Source of the DNA: UBA3946 sp002385755 | Lineage (GTDB): Bacteria; Bacillota_I; Bacilli_A; ML615J-28; CAG-698 | Direction: 5' to 3' | Assembly: GCA_050953085.1 (NCBI GenBank) | Contig: JBMNLX010000005.1 | Span: 124,001 to 188,000 of the forward strand | Length of the DNA: 64,000 bases | Shown here: positions 1 to 7,364 of the stretch, one piece after another | How the letters are laid out: each line of letters begins with the position of its first letter | How positions within the stretch are numbered: the first letter of the stretch is position 1 | Notes under the pieces: generated by a model | What the model was told of the DNA's origin: nothing | Database searches by the model: none | Seen by the model: the letters and a program-made list of their open reading frames with translations, nothing else | Program-made: the position numbers and the translations under genes

Positions 1-1847
1 GAAGGGCCGATGAACTTATGCCAATGAGCCCCCTCGCCCATCTCGATTGCGACTCTCGCCGTGGCGTTTTCCGGCAAAACCGAGTTTTGATACTCCCGTT
101 CCTGCCGCGCGAAAAGATCGAGGCTGGGGATGCTCGCGACGCGAACGTCAAACCCTCTCGCAAGCAATTCGCGTTTCGCCTGCAACGCAAGTTGAACTTC
201 CGATCCCGAGGCCATTAATATCCCGTCGATTGTTTTTTCCTCATAAGCGAGCACGTACCCGCCTTTACCAAAAGATGAAAACGCGACTCCGGGGGCGACG
301 TTGGGAACGGCTTGCCTTGTAAGAACGATTGCGGTCGGGGCGTTTTTATTTTCAAAAGCATAACGGAACGCGAGCTTAGTTTCATACCCGTCGGCCGGGC
401 GGAACGTCGTCAAGTTGGGAACGCTTCTTAACATCGTCAGCTGCTCGACGGGCTGATGCGTTGGCCCGTCCTCGCCAACGGCGACCGAATCATGCGTGAA
501 AACATAAATAACCGGTAGGCTCATCAACGCCGACATCCGTATCGCCGGTTTCATGTAATCGGAAAACACGAAAAACGTGCCGCACACCGGCCTTAACCCG
601 TGCAACGCCAAACCGTTGCTGATCGCGCCCATGACATGCTCGCGAACGCCAAAATTAATATTTCTCCCGGTTCGGTTGCCTTCGCCGAAACTCCCGTCCG
701 GTCCTTTGATTTTTGTTGAGGAGGAAAGATCGGCCGAACCGCCGATCAGGCCGGCGTGAATTTTACCGACCGCGTCAATAACCGCGCCCCCGTATTCGCG
801 GGTCGCTTTCGCGTCGTCAGCGGAGACGGGGATAATTTCCTCAAAGTCAATCGTAAACTCGTCTTTTATTATTGACTCGAACAACGCGAATTCCTCGGGA
901 AATTCTTTTTGATAATCCGTTTTTATCTTTTCCCAATCCCGGTATTTTTCCCGTCCGCGCTCGTACACCGCGCGACGGAAATAATCATAGACTTCCCGCG
1001 ATACTTCGAAATGTTCCCCGCCGAGCGCCGCCCGCATTTTTTTCACGTCTTCCGCCGGAAGCGGGCTGCCGTGGCTCTTGTGCGAGCCAGCCAGGCTCGA
1101 GCCGACGCCGATAACCGTTTTAATCTCGATAATGGTCGGCCTGTCGCTTGCTTTCGCTTTAATGACGGCTTTCTCAATTTCGCTAATATTCTCACCGTCA
1201 GAGACGAGGATATGATTCCAACCCATCGCCCGGTATTTGCCGGCGACGTCTTCGCCGGTAGTATCTTTTACCGGCCCGTCCAATTGAATGTCGTTGGAAT
1301 CATAAAGAACAATTAGCCGAGACAGGCGCAAATGGCCGGCAAGGCTCATCGCTTCCTGCGTTACGCCTTCCTGCAAATCGCCGTCGCCGCATAAGACGTA
1401 AGTATAGTGATCGATTAAGGGCAAGCCCTCTTTGTTAAAACGGCCGCGCAAGTATTCCTCGGCAATCGCCATTCCGGTCCCGATTGCGATTCCTTGGCCG
1501 AGCGGACCGCTTGTGGAATCGACGCCGGGAGTGTCTCCGCGCTCGGGATGACCGGGGGTTATGCTTCCGAGTTGACGGAAGTTTTTCAAATCGGAGATCA
1601 TAATGCCGAAACCGGATAAATGCAGGATCGAATATAAAAGGGCGGAACCGTGGCCGGCCGCCATGACAAAGCGGTCGCGGTTAACCCAACGGTCATCGCC
1701 GGGAAACACGTTCATAATTTTGGTGTAAAGAGTATAAATAAGCGGCGCCGCGCCCAAAGCTATTCCCGGGTGCCCGGACTTGGCCTTGTGGACCTGTTCG
1801 ACCGATAAAACCCTTAATGTTTCCAAGGCTTTCATCGTATCTTTCAT
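1..1847 (-). CDS. tkt: Transketolase, C-terminal end outside the window
   Basis: Thiamine-diphosphate enzyme of the non-oxidative pentose phosphate pathway; moves two-carbon units between ketose and aldose phosphates in the cytoplasm. About 615 codons are visible and the stop lies beyond the window edge; the usual length is about 660 residues. The N-terminus carries the SGHPG motif (residues 24-28, catalytic His) and the ThDP/Mg motif GDGDLQEG (154-161), followed by LYDSND; the pyrimidine-binding domain with a GVREHVMG-like stretch follows. The start is the ATG behind TAAAGGAG. It overlaps the upstream EIIB-like gene as ATGA, so the two are translationally coupled. Confidence 0.97.
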   Translation of the reverse strand, partial: MKDTMKALETLRVLSVEQVHKAKSGHPGIALGAAPLIYTLYTKIMNVFPGDDRWVNRDRFVMAAGHGSALLYSILHLSGFGIMISDLKNFRQLGSITPGHPERGDTPGVDSTSGPLGQGIAIGTGMAIAEEYLRGRFNKEGLPLIDHYTYVLCGDGDLQEGVTQEAMSLAGHLRLSRLIVLYDSNDIQLDGPVKDTTGEDVAGKYRAMGWNHILVSDGENISEIEKAVIKAKASDRPTIIEIKTVIGVGSSLAGSHKSHGSPLPAEDVKKMRAALGGEHFEVSREVYDYFRRAVYERGREKYRDWEKIKTDYQKEFPEEFALFESIIKDEFTIDFEEIIPVSADDAKATREYGGAVIDAVGKIHAGLIGGSADLSSSTKIKGPDGSFGEGNRTGRNINFGVREHVMGAISNGLALHGLRPVCGTFFVFSDYMKPAIRMSALMSLPVIYVFTHDSVAVGEDGPTHQPVEQLTMLRSVPNLTTFRPADGYETKLAFRYAFENKNAPTAIVLTRQAVPNVAPGVAFSSFGKGGYVLAYEEKTIDGILMASGSEVQLALQAKRELLARGFDVRVASIPSLDLFARQEREYQNSVLPENATARVAIEMGEGAHWHKFIGP

Positions 1848-2236
1848 TCCTTCTCCTTTATAAGCAATCGGTAAATATATGAAGCCCGGTCACCAAAACT
1901 GCATTTCACGACATCGTCTACCAACAAGATGCCTTTCGCGCCAGTTTCTTTTAATTCCTCAACCAAGACTTTATCAATGTCCTTGACGCGGACGCTAATC
2001 CGGCTTAATTCCCTGGTCACGCTTTCGATATTGTTCGCGCCGCCGTATAAGCGGTAAAACAATTCCTTTTGCGTGTTGTCCTTGTCGACGTCAATTTCTT
2101 GGGAGCGGGCCGCGGCCAACTTTCTTTTCTTTCTGATTGTCATTATCAAAGCATATACGATTAGCAACATTATCGGCACTATGCAAATCGCCAGGATAAT
2201 GATTGTCCAATCATCTACTGTAAGCGTAAAAATCAT
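1844..2236 (-). CDS. Membrane-anchored degenerate PTS EIIB-like protein
   Basis: 130 residues: one N-terminal membrane helix (about 11-33), a basic KKRK stretch, then a domain resembling the EIIB domain of glucose-type PTS permeases (pattern LYGGANNIESV ... VRVKDI ... LKETGAKGILLV). In true EIIB domains the phospho-accepting Cys lies in a D-A-C-I-T-R-L-R motif; here the aligned stretch is T-R-E-L-S-R-I-S, so Cys is replaced by Glu. It is therefore unlikely to carry phosphate and may be structural or regulatory. It has its own good RBS (AAGGAG) and promoter and overlaps transketolase by four bases. Function is unknown; the family call rests on pattern only. Confidence 0.7.
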   Translation of the reverse strand: MIFTLTVDDWTIIILAICIVPIMLLIVYALIMTIRKKRKLAAARSQEIDVDKDNTQKELFYRLYGGANNIESVTRELSRISVRVKDIDKVLVEELKETGAKGILLVDDVVKCSFGDRASYIYRLLIKEKE

Positions 2237-2267
2237 ATAAAGTACTCCTTCATTTTTAATTTACTTA

Positions 2268-2296
2268 ATTATAGCATTTTTTATCCCGTTTGTTAA
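2268..2296 (-). promoter_or_regulatory. SigA promoter of the EIIB-like/tkt operon
   Basis: Minus strand reads TTAACA, a 17-base spacer, then TATAAT, about 30 bases before the EIIB-like start. It is divergent from and adjacent to the uppP promoter. Confidence 0.75.
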
Positions 2297-2333
2297 TACA
2301 TTTGTTTTTTCATGATGGGATTATCGCTAATTC

Positions 2334-2362
2334 TTTACAATTCGCCTTCTTCATGATATAAT
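2334..2362 (+). promoter_or_regulatory. SigA promoter of uppP
   Basis: TTTACA, a 17-base spacer and TATAAT, ending 25 bases before the uppP start codon. The RBS AAGGTGA follows. Confidence 0.8.
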
Positions 2363-2387
2363 TGTTTCAATATTAAAAAGGTGAGCT

Positions 2388-3230
2388 ATGGATATAATTG
2401 AGCTATTAAAATACTTGGCCTTAGGCCTTATTCAAGGGGTAACAGAGCCTTTGCCGGTTTCGTCAAGCGGGCACATGGTGATTCTGAATTCAATTTTCGG
2501 GGAAATCCTGTCGAGCGCCGATATGAATAACTTTCAGATTATCACCAATCTCGCCTCGCTTTTGGCCATTGTTTTTTATTACCGTCAACTAATCAAGCAA
2601 ATCGCCGTGGGAAGTTGGCGGTACTTAATCAAAAAGGATAAAGAATATCAAGGTGATTTTAAATACTTGATTTATATTATAATCGCGACAATTCCGGCGG
2701 GAGTCATCGGTATTATAATAAAATTATTGGAACTAGATACCTATTACACCAATATAGTATGCGTCGGCATTTGTCTCTTTATAACCGGCAACTTGCTTTT
2801 GTACACCCACCGCGTCGCCCCGCACGCGGAAAGGGACGATATTACCCTGAAGGACAGTTTGTTGATGGGGGGCGCGCAGGTAATCGGTTTGTTGCCCGGA
2901 ATCAGCCGATCCGGCGTCACGACATCCTTCGGCGTCGGAAACAAAGTAAAACTTGATAAAGCGTTTCGGTTTTCTTTTTTGATGTACATCCCGGCGAGCG
3001 TCGGCGCCGCCGCGATCGGCGTTTATGACCTTACAAAACTGAGTCATTCCGATAACGCCGTTTTTATTCCCGGATATATCGGAGCCTTTGTCGTCAGTTT
3101 GATCGCAACATACTTTGCGATATGGCTTTTCTTTAAGTTAATTAAAAACAGAAACCTGAAATATTTCGGCTATTACTGTCTGGCGGCGTCGCTCGTCGTT
3201 ATGGCGCTCGTCGTCGCGGGAGTATTTTAA
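2388..3230 (+). CDS. uppP: Undecaprenyl-diphosphate phosphatase (UppP/BacA)
   Basis: Integral membrane phosphatase that recycles undecaprenyl diphosphate to the monophosphate lipid carrier used for peptidoglycan and other wall polymers; its activity also confers bacitracin resistance. The 280 residues show the two family signatures: EPLPVSSSGHM at 20-30 and PGISRSG at 170-176, among about eight hydrophobic segments. The length matches the family. The gene is monocistronic, with its own promoter and a strong terminator. The cell therefore makes a peptidoglycan wall, unlike true mollicutes. Confidence 0.96.
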   Translation: MDIIELLKYLALGLIQGVTEPLPVSSSGHMVILNSIFGEILSSADMNNFQIITNLASLLAIVFYYRQLIKQIAVGSWRYLIKKDKEYQGDFKYLIYIIIATIPAGVIGIIIKLLELDTYYTNIVCVGICLFITGNLLLYTHRVAPHAERDDITLKDSLLMGGAQVIGLLPGISRSGVTTSFGVGNKVKLDKAFRFSFLMYIPASVGAAAIGVYDLTKLSHSDNAVFIPGYIGAFVVSLIATYFAIWLFFKLIKNRNLKYFGYYCLAASLVVMALVVAGVF

Positions 3231-3266
3231 AAACCGGAAGCTCATTCGTTTGCTTCCGGTTTTTTT
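3231..3266 (+). terminator. Rho-independent terminator of uppP
   Basis: An 11-bp perfect stem (AAACCGGAAGC / GCTTCCGGTTT) with a 10-base loop and a run of T directly after the stop codon. Confidence 0.9.
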
Positions 3267-3306
3267 CTTTACCTTCACTTTCACTTATTAAATGACATAC
3301 AACCAT

Positions 3307-3334
3307 ACAATTATTAACCGGCCAACATATTCTA
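3307..3334 (+). promoter_or_regulatory. SigK-type mother-cell promoter before the CotZ-like gene
   Basis: ACA, 16 bases, then CATATTCTA. This fits the known late mother-cell SigK consensus (AC ... CATANNNTA). There is no SigA-like -10/-35 pair here. The same arrangement precedes the genes at 36848 and, with one base less, gerE. Confidence 0.65.
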
Positions 3335-3355
3335 TACTGAAAGTGAGGTGAATCA

Positions 3356-3760
3356 ATGACTCGAGAAAGATGCTCTTCCTTCCCCACATGCCGCAATTGC
3401 ATCCATGATGTCGTGTTAAAAATCGATCAATTGCAAAAGGAGGCAATCCTTGAAGACGAGTGCGAAGGTTGCGAGAGCCCGTTGACAAAAAAACTTTTCA
3501 ACACGAGACCTATTACTTTTTATCTTTGCAACGGGTCAGCGTTTACGGTCGAGATCCCGGAAACCACCGAGACCACAAGCGTATTCCGAATCGAGGAACT
3601 AAGGGGCGATTGCGTCACTCTTAGGATTCTCAAGCAGTGCGGGCCGAAATTTATTTGTACAAATCATACAGTTATCCTTAATCTTTGCTGCGTTTGCGGA
3701 TTACAATGCTTCGATCCGATTTGCTGCGAAGAATGCAAAAGAAGATGCAAGCCCCACTAG
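3356..3760 (+). CDS. cotZ: Cysteine-rich spore coat protein, CotY/CotZ (ExsY) family
   Basis: 134 residues with 17 cysteines. The layout follows Bacillus CotZ/CotY/ExsY: an N-terminal CIHDVVLKIDQLQK helix, CEGCESPL, a central FRIEELRGDCVTLRIL strand pair, and a C-terminal CCVCGLQCFDP cluster. In Bacillus these proteins form the disulfide-linked spore crust or exosporium base layer. The RBS is GAGGTGA. The upstream promoter is SigK-like, as expected for a late mother-cell coat gene. The last Cys-rich segment (ICCEECKRRC) is slightly extended. The gene is convergent with, and overlaps by four bases, the next gene. The exact paralogue cannot be assigned by eye. Confidence 0.85.
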   Translation: MTRERCSSFPTCRNCIHDVVLKIDQLQKEAILEDECEGCESPLTKKLFNTRPITFYLCNGSAFTVEIPETTETTSVFRIEELRGDCVTLRILKQCGPKFICTNHTVILNLCCVCGLQCFDPICCEECKRRCKPH

Positions 3761-4113
3761 AACCTGATTATTACAATATCAGTGATATTGTTTAAATAAA
3801 TCTCCTCTATGTTTTCTTCATCGGTTTTAATGAATAACTTGCGGTCTGTTTTTTTAAATGGAATACCGATAATTTCCTCTCCCTCACATACGATATTGCA
3901 TAATACCGGTCGGTTTTTGTGATACATTTCAATGATATTATTTAGCTTTCTTTCTTCCAGGAATTCCAGTTTTGATCTTGTTTTGACATTCCGCACTTTT
4001 TGTGTCCGGCTATCGAATATTTTTTGATGCGGGACTCCGTTTACCTGAGTGCTAACCGTGTTAATAAACATCAACGGACCATTGTCTTTAAGCAAAAACA
4101 TCACCCTTATCAT
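3757..4113 (-). CDS. Hypothetical protein, start inside the coaX terminator
   Basis: 118 residues, not recognised. The N-terminal half is basic and charged (LEFLEERKLNNIIEMYHKNRP); the C-terminal half alternates hydrophobic and charged residues (VLCNIVCEGEEIIGIPFKK ... IEEIYLNNITDIVII), suggesting a small beta-barrel domain. It faintly resembles the C-terminal half of YolD-like proteins, which is not enough for a call. Two start codons are possible (M1 or M5); AAGGGTG lies between them. That stretch is also the 3' arm of the coaX terminator hairpin, so transcription probably comes from read-through. Confidence 0.6.
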   Translation of the reverse strand: MIRVMFLLKDNGPLMFINTVSTQVNGVPHQKIFDSRTQKVRNVKTRSKLEFLEERKLNNIIEMYHKNRPVLCNIVCEGEEIIGIPFKKTDRKLFIKTDEENIEEIYLNNITDIVIIRF

Positions 4114-4136
4114 TATATGAGCGGGGTGATGTTTTC
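4094..4136 (-). terminator. Hairpin after coaX
   Basis: Inverted repeat AAAACATCACCC / GGGTGATGTTTT separated by about 18 bases, with T-rich flanks on both strands, directly downstream of the coaX stop. The minus-strand 3' arm overlaps the start region of the next gene. Confidence 0.7.
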
Positions 4137-4139
4137 ATT

Positions 4140-4910
4140 CTAATTTTTGTTTTTGCCGTATAACACGGCGAGTCCGTCAAGAATTAAGTTTTCGTCATAA
4201 ATCGCCTTCTCTTCAAGAAAAGGAAAGATAATTTTCGCCTCGCCGCCGGTAATAACGACATTGATATCCTCGCCCATTTCCTTTTTGATTTTTCTGATGA
4301 TACCGTCGATCATCGAGGCCGTCCCGTAAATCATGGCGCTTTGGATGGAAGTCGCGGTATCCTTGCCGATAATGTGGGGAGGAACGTCAATTTTCACGCC
4401 TTCAAGTTTTGAGGTCTTTGAGACAAGATTGGAAAAAGAAGTGGAAATTCCCGGAGCGATAATCCCGCCGAGCAATTCTTTCTCCCGGTTTAAATAAAAG
4501 AATTTGATTGCCGTGCCCATGTCAATTACCAAAAGCGGCGCGCCGTATTTATTGTAACCGCCGACGATTCCCACCAAGATATCGGCGCCCAGCTGCTTGG
4601 GATGATCTATTTTAATCTTGATTCCCGTCTTTATGCCGGGTCCGACGAAAAGCGGCGTAATTCCGAGATATTTTATGACCGTCTTTTCAAACACGTGATC
4701 AAGCTCGGGTACGACGCTTGATATTATCGCCCCGATAACCTGCCGGGAATCATACCCGTAAAACCGCAATATCTCAATCAATTTCACGCCGTACTCGTCG
4801 GCGGTTTGACGCGTATTGGTGTGAATGCGAAAACTGCCGATCAGCGTGTTTTTTCCGTCAATCAAACCGATAACGATATTAGTGTTGCCGATGTCAATTC
4901 CCAAAATCAT
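4140..4910 (-). CDS. coaX: Type III pantothenate kinase
   Basis: Phosphorylates pantothenate in the first committed step of coenzyme A synthesis. The 256 residues begin with the ASKHA-type phosphate-binding motif GIDIGNTNIVIG; further family motifs are PKQLGADILVG (about 148) and VIDMGTAIKF (about 129-138), where Asp and Thr bind nucleotide and substrate. The length is typical. The gene starts 12 bases after the efp stop, so the order efp-coaX is probably one operon. Confidence 0.95.
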   Translation of the reverse strand: MILGIDIGNTNIVIGLIDGKNTLIGSFRIHTNTRQTADEYGVKLIEILRFYGYDSRQVIGAIISSVVPELDHVFEKTVIKYLGITPLFVGPGIKTGIKIKIDHPKQLGADILVGIVGGYNKYGAPLLVIDMGTAIKFFYLNREKELLGGIIAPGISTSFSNLVSKTSKLEGVKIDVPPHIIGKDTATSIQSAMIYGTASMIDGIIRKIKKEMGEDINVVITGGEAKIIFPFLEEKAIYDENLILDGLAVLYGKNKN

Positions 4911-4922
4911 ATACTATTACCT

Positions 4923-5480
4923 TCATGCGCGGGAATGATATTTTCCGTCGATGGTGCTGACGATAATTTTATCGCCGACCTCGATAAACAAGGGAACCAA
5001 AACCCGGTATCCCGTCTCCACAATCGCGTCCTTGGTTGCGTTGGCGGCGGTGTTACCTTTCACGCCGGGGGCGCATTCGATAACCTCGAGCGTCACCTTT
5101 TCCGGAAGTTGGACGCCTAAAATCTCGCCCTGGTAATCGATAATCGTAACCATCGTTCCTTCCAGGATAAAGTTTTTCTCATACTCGAGCATTCCCTTGG
5201 GAATATCGAACTGCTCGTACGTTTCCATGTCCATAAAGGACAAGTTCGTCCCGTCGTCATACAAATATTGGACCTTCTTTTTCTCGATGATCGCGCGATT
5301 AACTTTCTCGTCGGCGTTGAAAGTATAATCAATCGTCGCCCCGGTCCGCAGGTTTTTTAATTTTGTCCGGACGAACGCCTGGCCCTTTCCCGGTTTAACG
5401 TGTTGAAACTCAATAACTTGATAGATGTTTCCATCATATTCGATTGTAATGCCCGTTTTAAAATCATTTGTTGAAACCAT
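4923..5480 (-). CDS. efp: Elongation factor P
   Basis: Relieves ribosome stalling at polyproline runs. 185 residues with the three beta-barrel domains. The KOW-like N-domain contains the loop KPGKGQAFVR, whose Lys is the residue modified in other bacteria. The C-terminal signature VPLFIEVGDKIIVSTIDGKYHSR is intact. It lies directly downstream of an aldose epimerase and upstream of coaX, with an RBS GGAGGT before the ATG. Confidence 0.97.
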   Translation of the reverse strand: MVSTNDFKTGITIEYDGNIYQVIEFQHVKPGKGQAFVRTKLKNLRTGATIDYTFNADEKVNRAIIEKKKVQYLYDDGTNLSFMDMETYEQFDIPKGMLEYEKNFILEGTMVTIIDYQGEILGVQLPEKVTLEVIECAPGVKGNTAANATKDAIVETGYRVLVPLFIEVGDKIIVSTIDGKYHSRA

Positions 5481-5490
5481 AATTACCTCC

Positions 5491-6366
5491 TTAATCTATT
5501 ATTTCGATATCATAATGGGCCGTGAACTCTTCGAGCGTGTTCAATATCAACAAATTATCTTTTTTCATGAAATCATAATCGCTGTCGTAGCGGTCTCCGT
5601 AACCGATCCACGGTTCAAGGCAAACAAAAGGCGCTTGTTTCCCGGGGGGCGACCACACGGCGAAAGTGATGAACTGAGGAAAAGAAAAGCAAATCCCTTT
5701 GTCTTTTTTGTTCAATAGCTTAACTTTTTTTGATTTGACGCGCGGGATTATAATCGTGTCAATATCAAACAACCCGTAATCCAACCTTAACTCTTTTAAA
5801 TTTTGATAGGTCCTGGCGGGAACGTCAAAATTCAATGTGCCATTGCTTTCCACTCTCGGAGAAGAAAATGTTTCCGCGTTTTCAAAATAAATGGCGTAAT
5901 CCGTAAACGCCTCGCCGGGGTAAAGCGGACAATTAAATCCGGGATGTCCGCCAATATTAAACGGCAGCGATTCCTCGTACTCGTTTACGACATTTATTTT
6001 GGCGCGCAAAACGTTTTGCATCAAAGCGTAAGTTATAATCACTTTATATTTATATGGATATTTCTCTAGCGTATCCGAATTATAAGTATTTATTAAACTG
6101 ATTTCATTTTCTTTCCGGTGCAATACTTCAAAAGTCATATCGCGCAAAAAACCGTGAATGTTCATATGATATGTTTTCCCGTTTATCACGGTTTTTTTAT
6201 CTCGCAGGTTGCCGACTATCGGAAATAAAAACGGCGCGGAACCTGACCAATATCGCGGGTCTCTTTGCCAGATATACTCGACTCCTTTTTCGCTTTTAAG
6301 CGAGATTAACTCGGCGCCCGTTGATTTAATCGTCGCCGTTAATAATTCGTTTTTTATCGAATGCAT
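5491..6366 (-). CDS. Aldose 1-epimerase family protein, LacX-like
   Basis: Galactose-mutarotase-fold protein, 291 residues from the ATG behind AGGAGATC (a GTG one codon earlier is less likely). Family features are NGKTYHMNIHGFLRD with the first catalytic His, NIGGHPGFNCP with the second, and CLEPWIGYGDR near the C-terminus carrying the Glu. The compact form matches the LacX/YihR subgroup, whose physiological sugar is often unknown. It heads a likely operon with efp and coaX. A TATAAT box lies about 20 bases upstream. Confidence 0.85.
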   Translation of the reverse strand: MHSIKNELLTATIKSTGAELISLKSEKGVEYIWQRDPRYWSGSAPFLFPIVGNLRDKKTVINGKTYHMNIHGFLRDMTFEVLHRKENEISLINTYNSDTLEKYPYKYKVIITYALMQNVLRAKINVVNEYEESLPFNIGGHPGFNCPLYPGEAFTDYAIYFENAETFSSPRVESNGTLNFDVPARTYQNLKELRLDYGLFDIDTIIIPRVKSKKVKLLNKKDKGICFSFPQFITFAVWSPPGKQAPFVCLEPWIGYGDRYDSDYDFMKKDNLLILNTLEEFTAHYDIEIID

Positions 6367-6467
6367 CACGATCTCCTCTCATATTATTATATCATAACCA
6401 GGAATAAAAAGTCATTATTTTTCCGGTTCGGTTAATAATATGTTATAATTGTTTCGGGTGAAACCGC

Positions 6468-7343
6468 ATGAAAATAATAAAGATTGAACCGCAAGGATTT
6501 TGCGGGGGCGTTGTTTACGCGATTAACATGGTGGAAAAAGCTCTTGCGGGAGAAAACGCGACAAAACCGATATACATGTTGGGGAATGTCGTTCATAACA
6601 AAAACGTTGTCCGCGCCTTTCGCGAAAGAGGCGTCATCGTCCTGGAAGGGGCGTCTCGTGACGAAATGCTTGAGAAAATCGATTCGGGGACGATTATAAT
6701 CACCGCCCACGGCGCAAGCGATAAAATAAGAAAACGCGCCCGAGAAAAAGGATTGAATATAATCGACGCCACCTGCCGGCACGTCACCAAGACTCATGAA
6801 CTTGTCAAAGAAAAGCTTTCCGCCGGTTACGGCGTCTACTACTACGGTAAGAAAAACCACCCCGAGACCGAAGGAATATTAGGGATATCCTCCGCCATTA
6901 TTCTCGTATCCGACGATAATAACCTGGATAAACTCCCGAAATGCGAAGGCAAGGCCATTCTCACGAATCAAACGACCATGTCCTATCTTGAAGTTTATCG
7001 CTTATACGAAAAATTGCGGCGGATAATCCCTCATCTCGAGTTGGCCGAAGAGATATGCGACGCCACGCGCCGGCGGCAGGAAGCCGTTATCGCGCAAAAG
7101 GGGAAAATCGATCTATGCGTCGTCGTCGGCGACACCTTAAGCAATAACACCAGGATGCTTAAGGAAACGGCGGAGAAAAACGGGATTAAAGCGATTCAAG
7201 TCGAAGGCGCCGCCGAACTTGATAATTATGACTTTTCGCCTTACGAGACGGTCGGCGTGACCGCCGGGGCCTCAACCCCGAAAAACATAATCAACGACGT
7301 GATCGCCGCTTTAGCGGCAATTAAAAACACTTCGCCGAATTAA
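6468..7343 (+). CDS. ispH: 4-hydroxy-3-methylbut-2-enyl diphosphate reductase
   Basis: Last enzyme of the MEP isoprenoid pathway; a [4Fe-4S] enzyme that makes IPP and DMAPP. 291 residues. The three cluster cysteines sit in GFCGGV (Cys12), DATCRHVTKTH and EEICDATRRRQEA. The substrate-binding His/Glu stretch NHPETEGILG and the SNNTRML loop are present. The start is MKIIKIEPQGF behind GGGTGA. With uppP in the same region, this supports a walled cell making its own polyprenyl carrier. A TATAAT box sits about 30 bases upstream. Confidence 0.96.
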   Translation: MKIIKIEPQGFCGGVVYAINMVEKALAGENATKPIYMLGNVVHNKNVVRAFRERGVIVLEGASRDEMLEKIDSGTIIITAHGASDKIRKRAREKGLNIIDATCRHVTKTHELVKEKLSAGYGVYYYGKKNHPETEGILGISSAIILVSDDNNLDKLPKCEGKAILTNQTTMSYLEVYRLYEKLRRIIPHLELAEEICDATRRRQEAVIAQKGKIDLCVVVGDTLSNNTRMLKETAEKNGIKAIQVEGAAELDNYDFSPYETVGVTAGASTPKNIINDVIAALAAIKNTSPN

Positions 7344-7362
7344 GAGCGGCGAAGTGTTTTTT
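7323..7362. terminator. Bidirectional terminator between ispH and pheT
   Basis: A 14-bp stem AAAACACTTCGCCG / CGGCGAAGTGTTTT with T runs; the 5' arm lies inside the last ispH codons. It can serve both convergent genes. Confidence 0.85.
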
Positions 7363-7364
7363 AT

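Noticed and set aside
47..1316. Plus-strand frames in the first 1.3 kb
   Set aside because: Minus strand encodes transketolase continuously with intact motifs; the plus frames are shadows.
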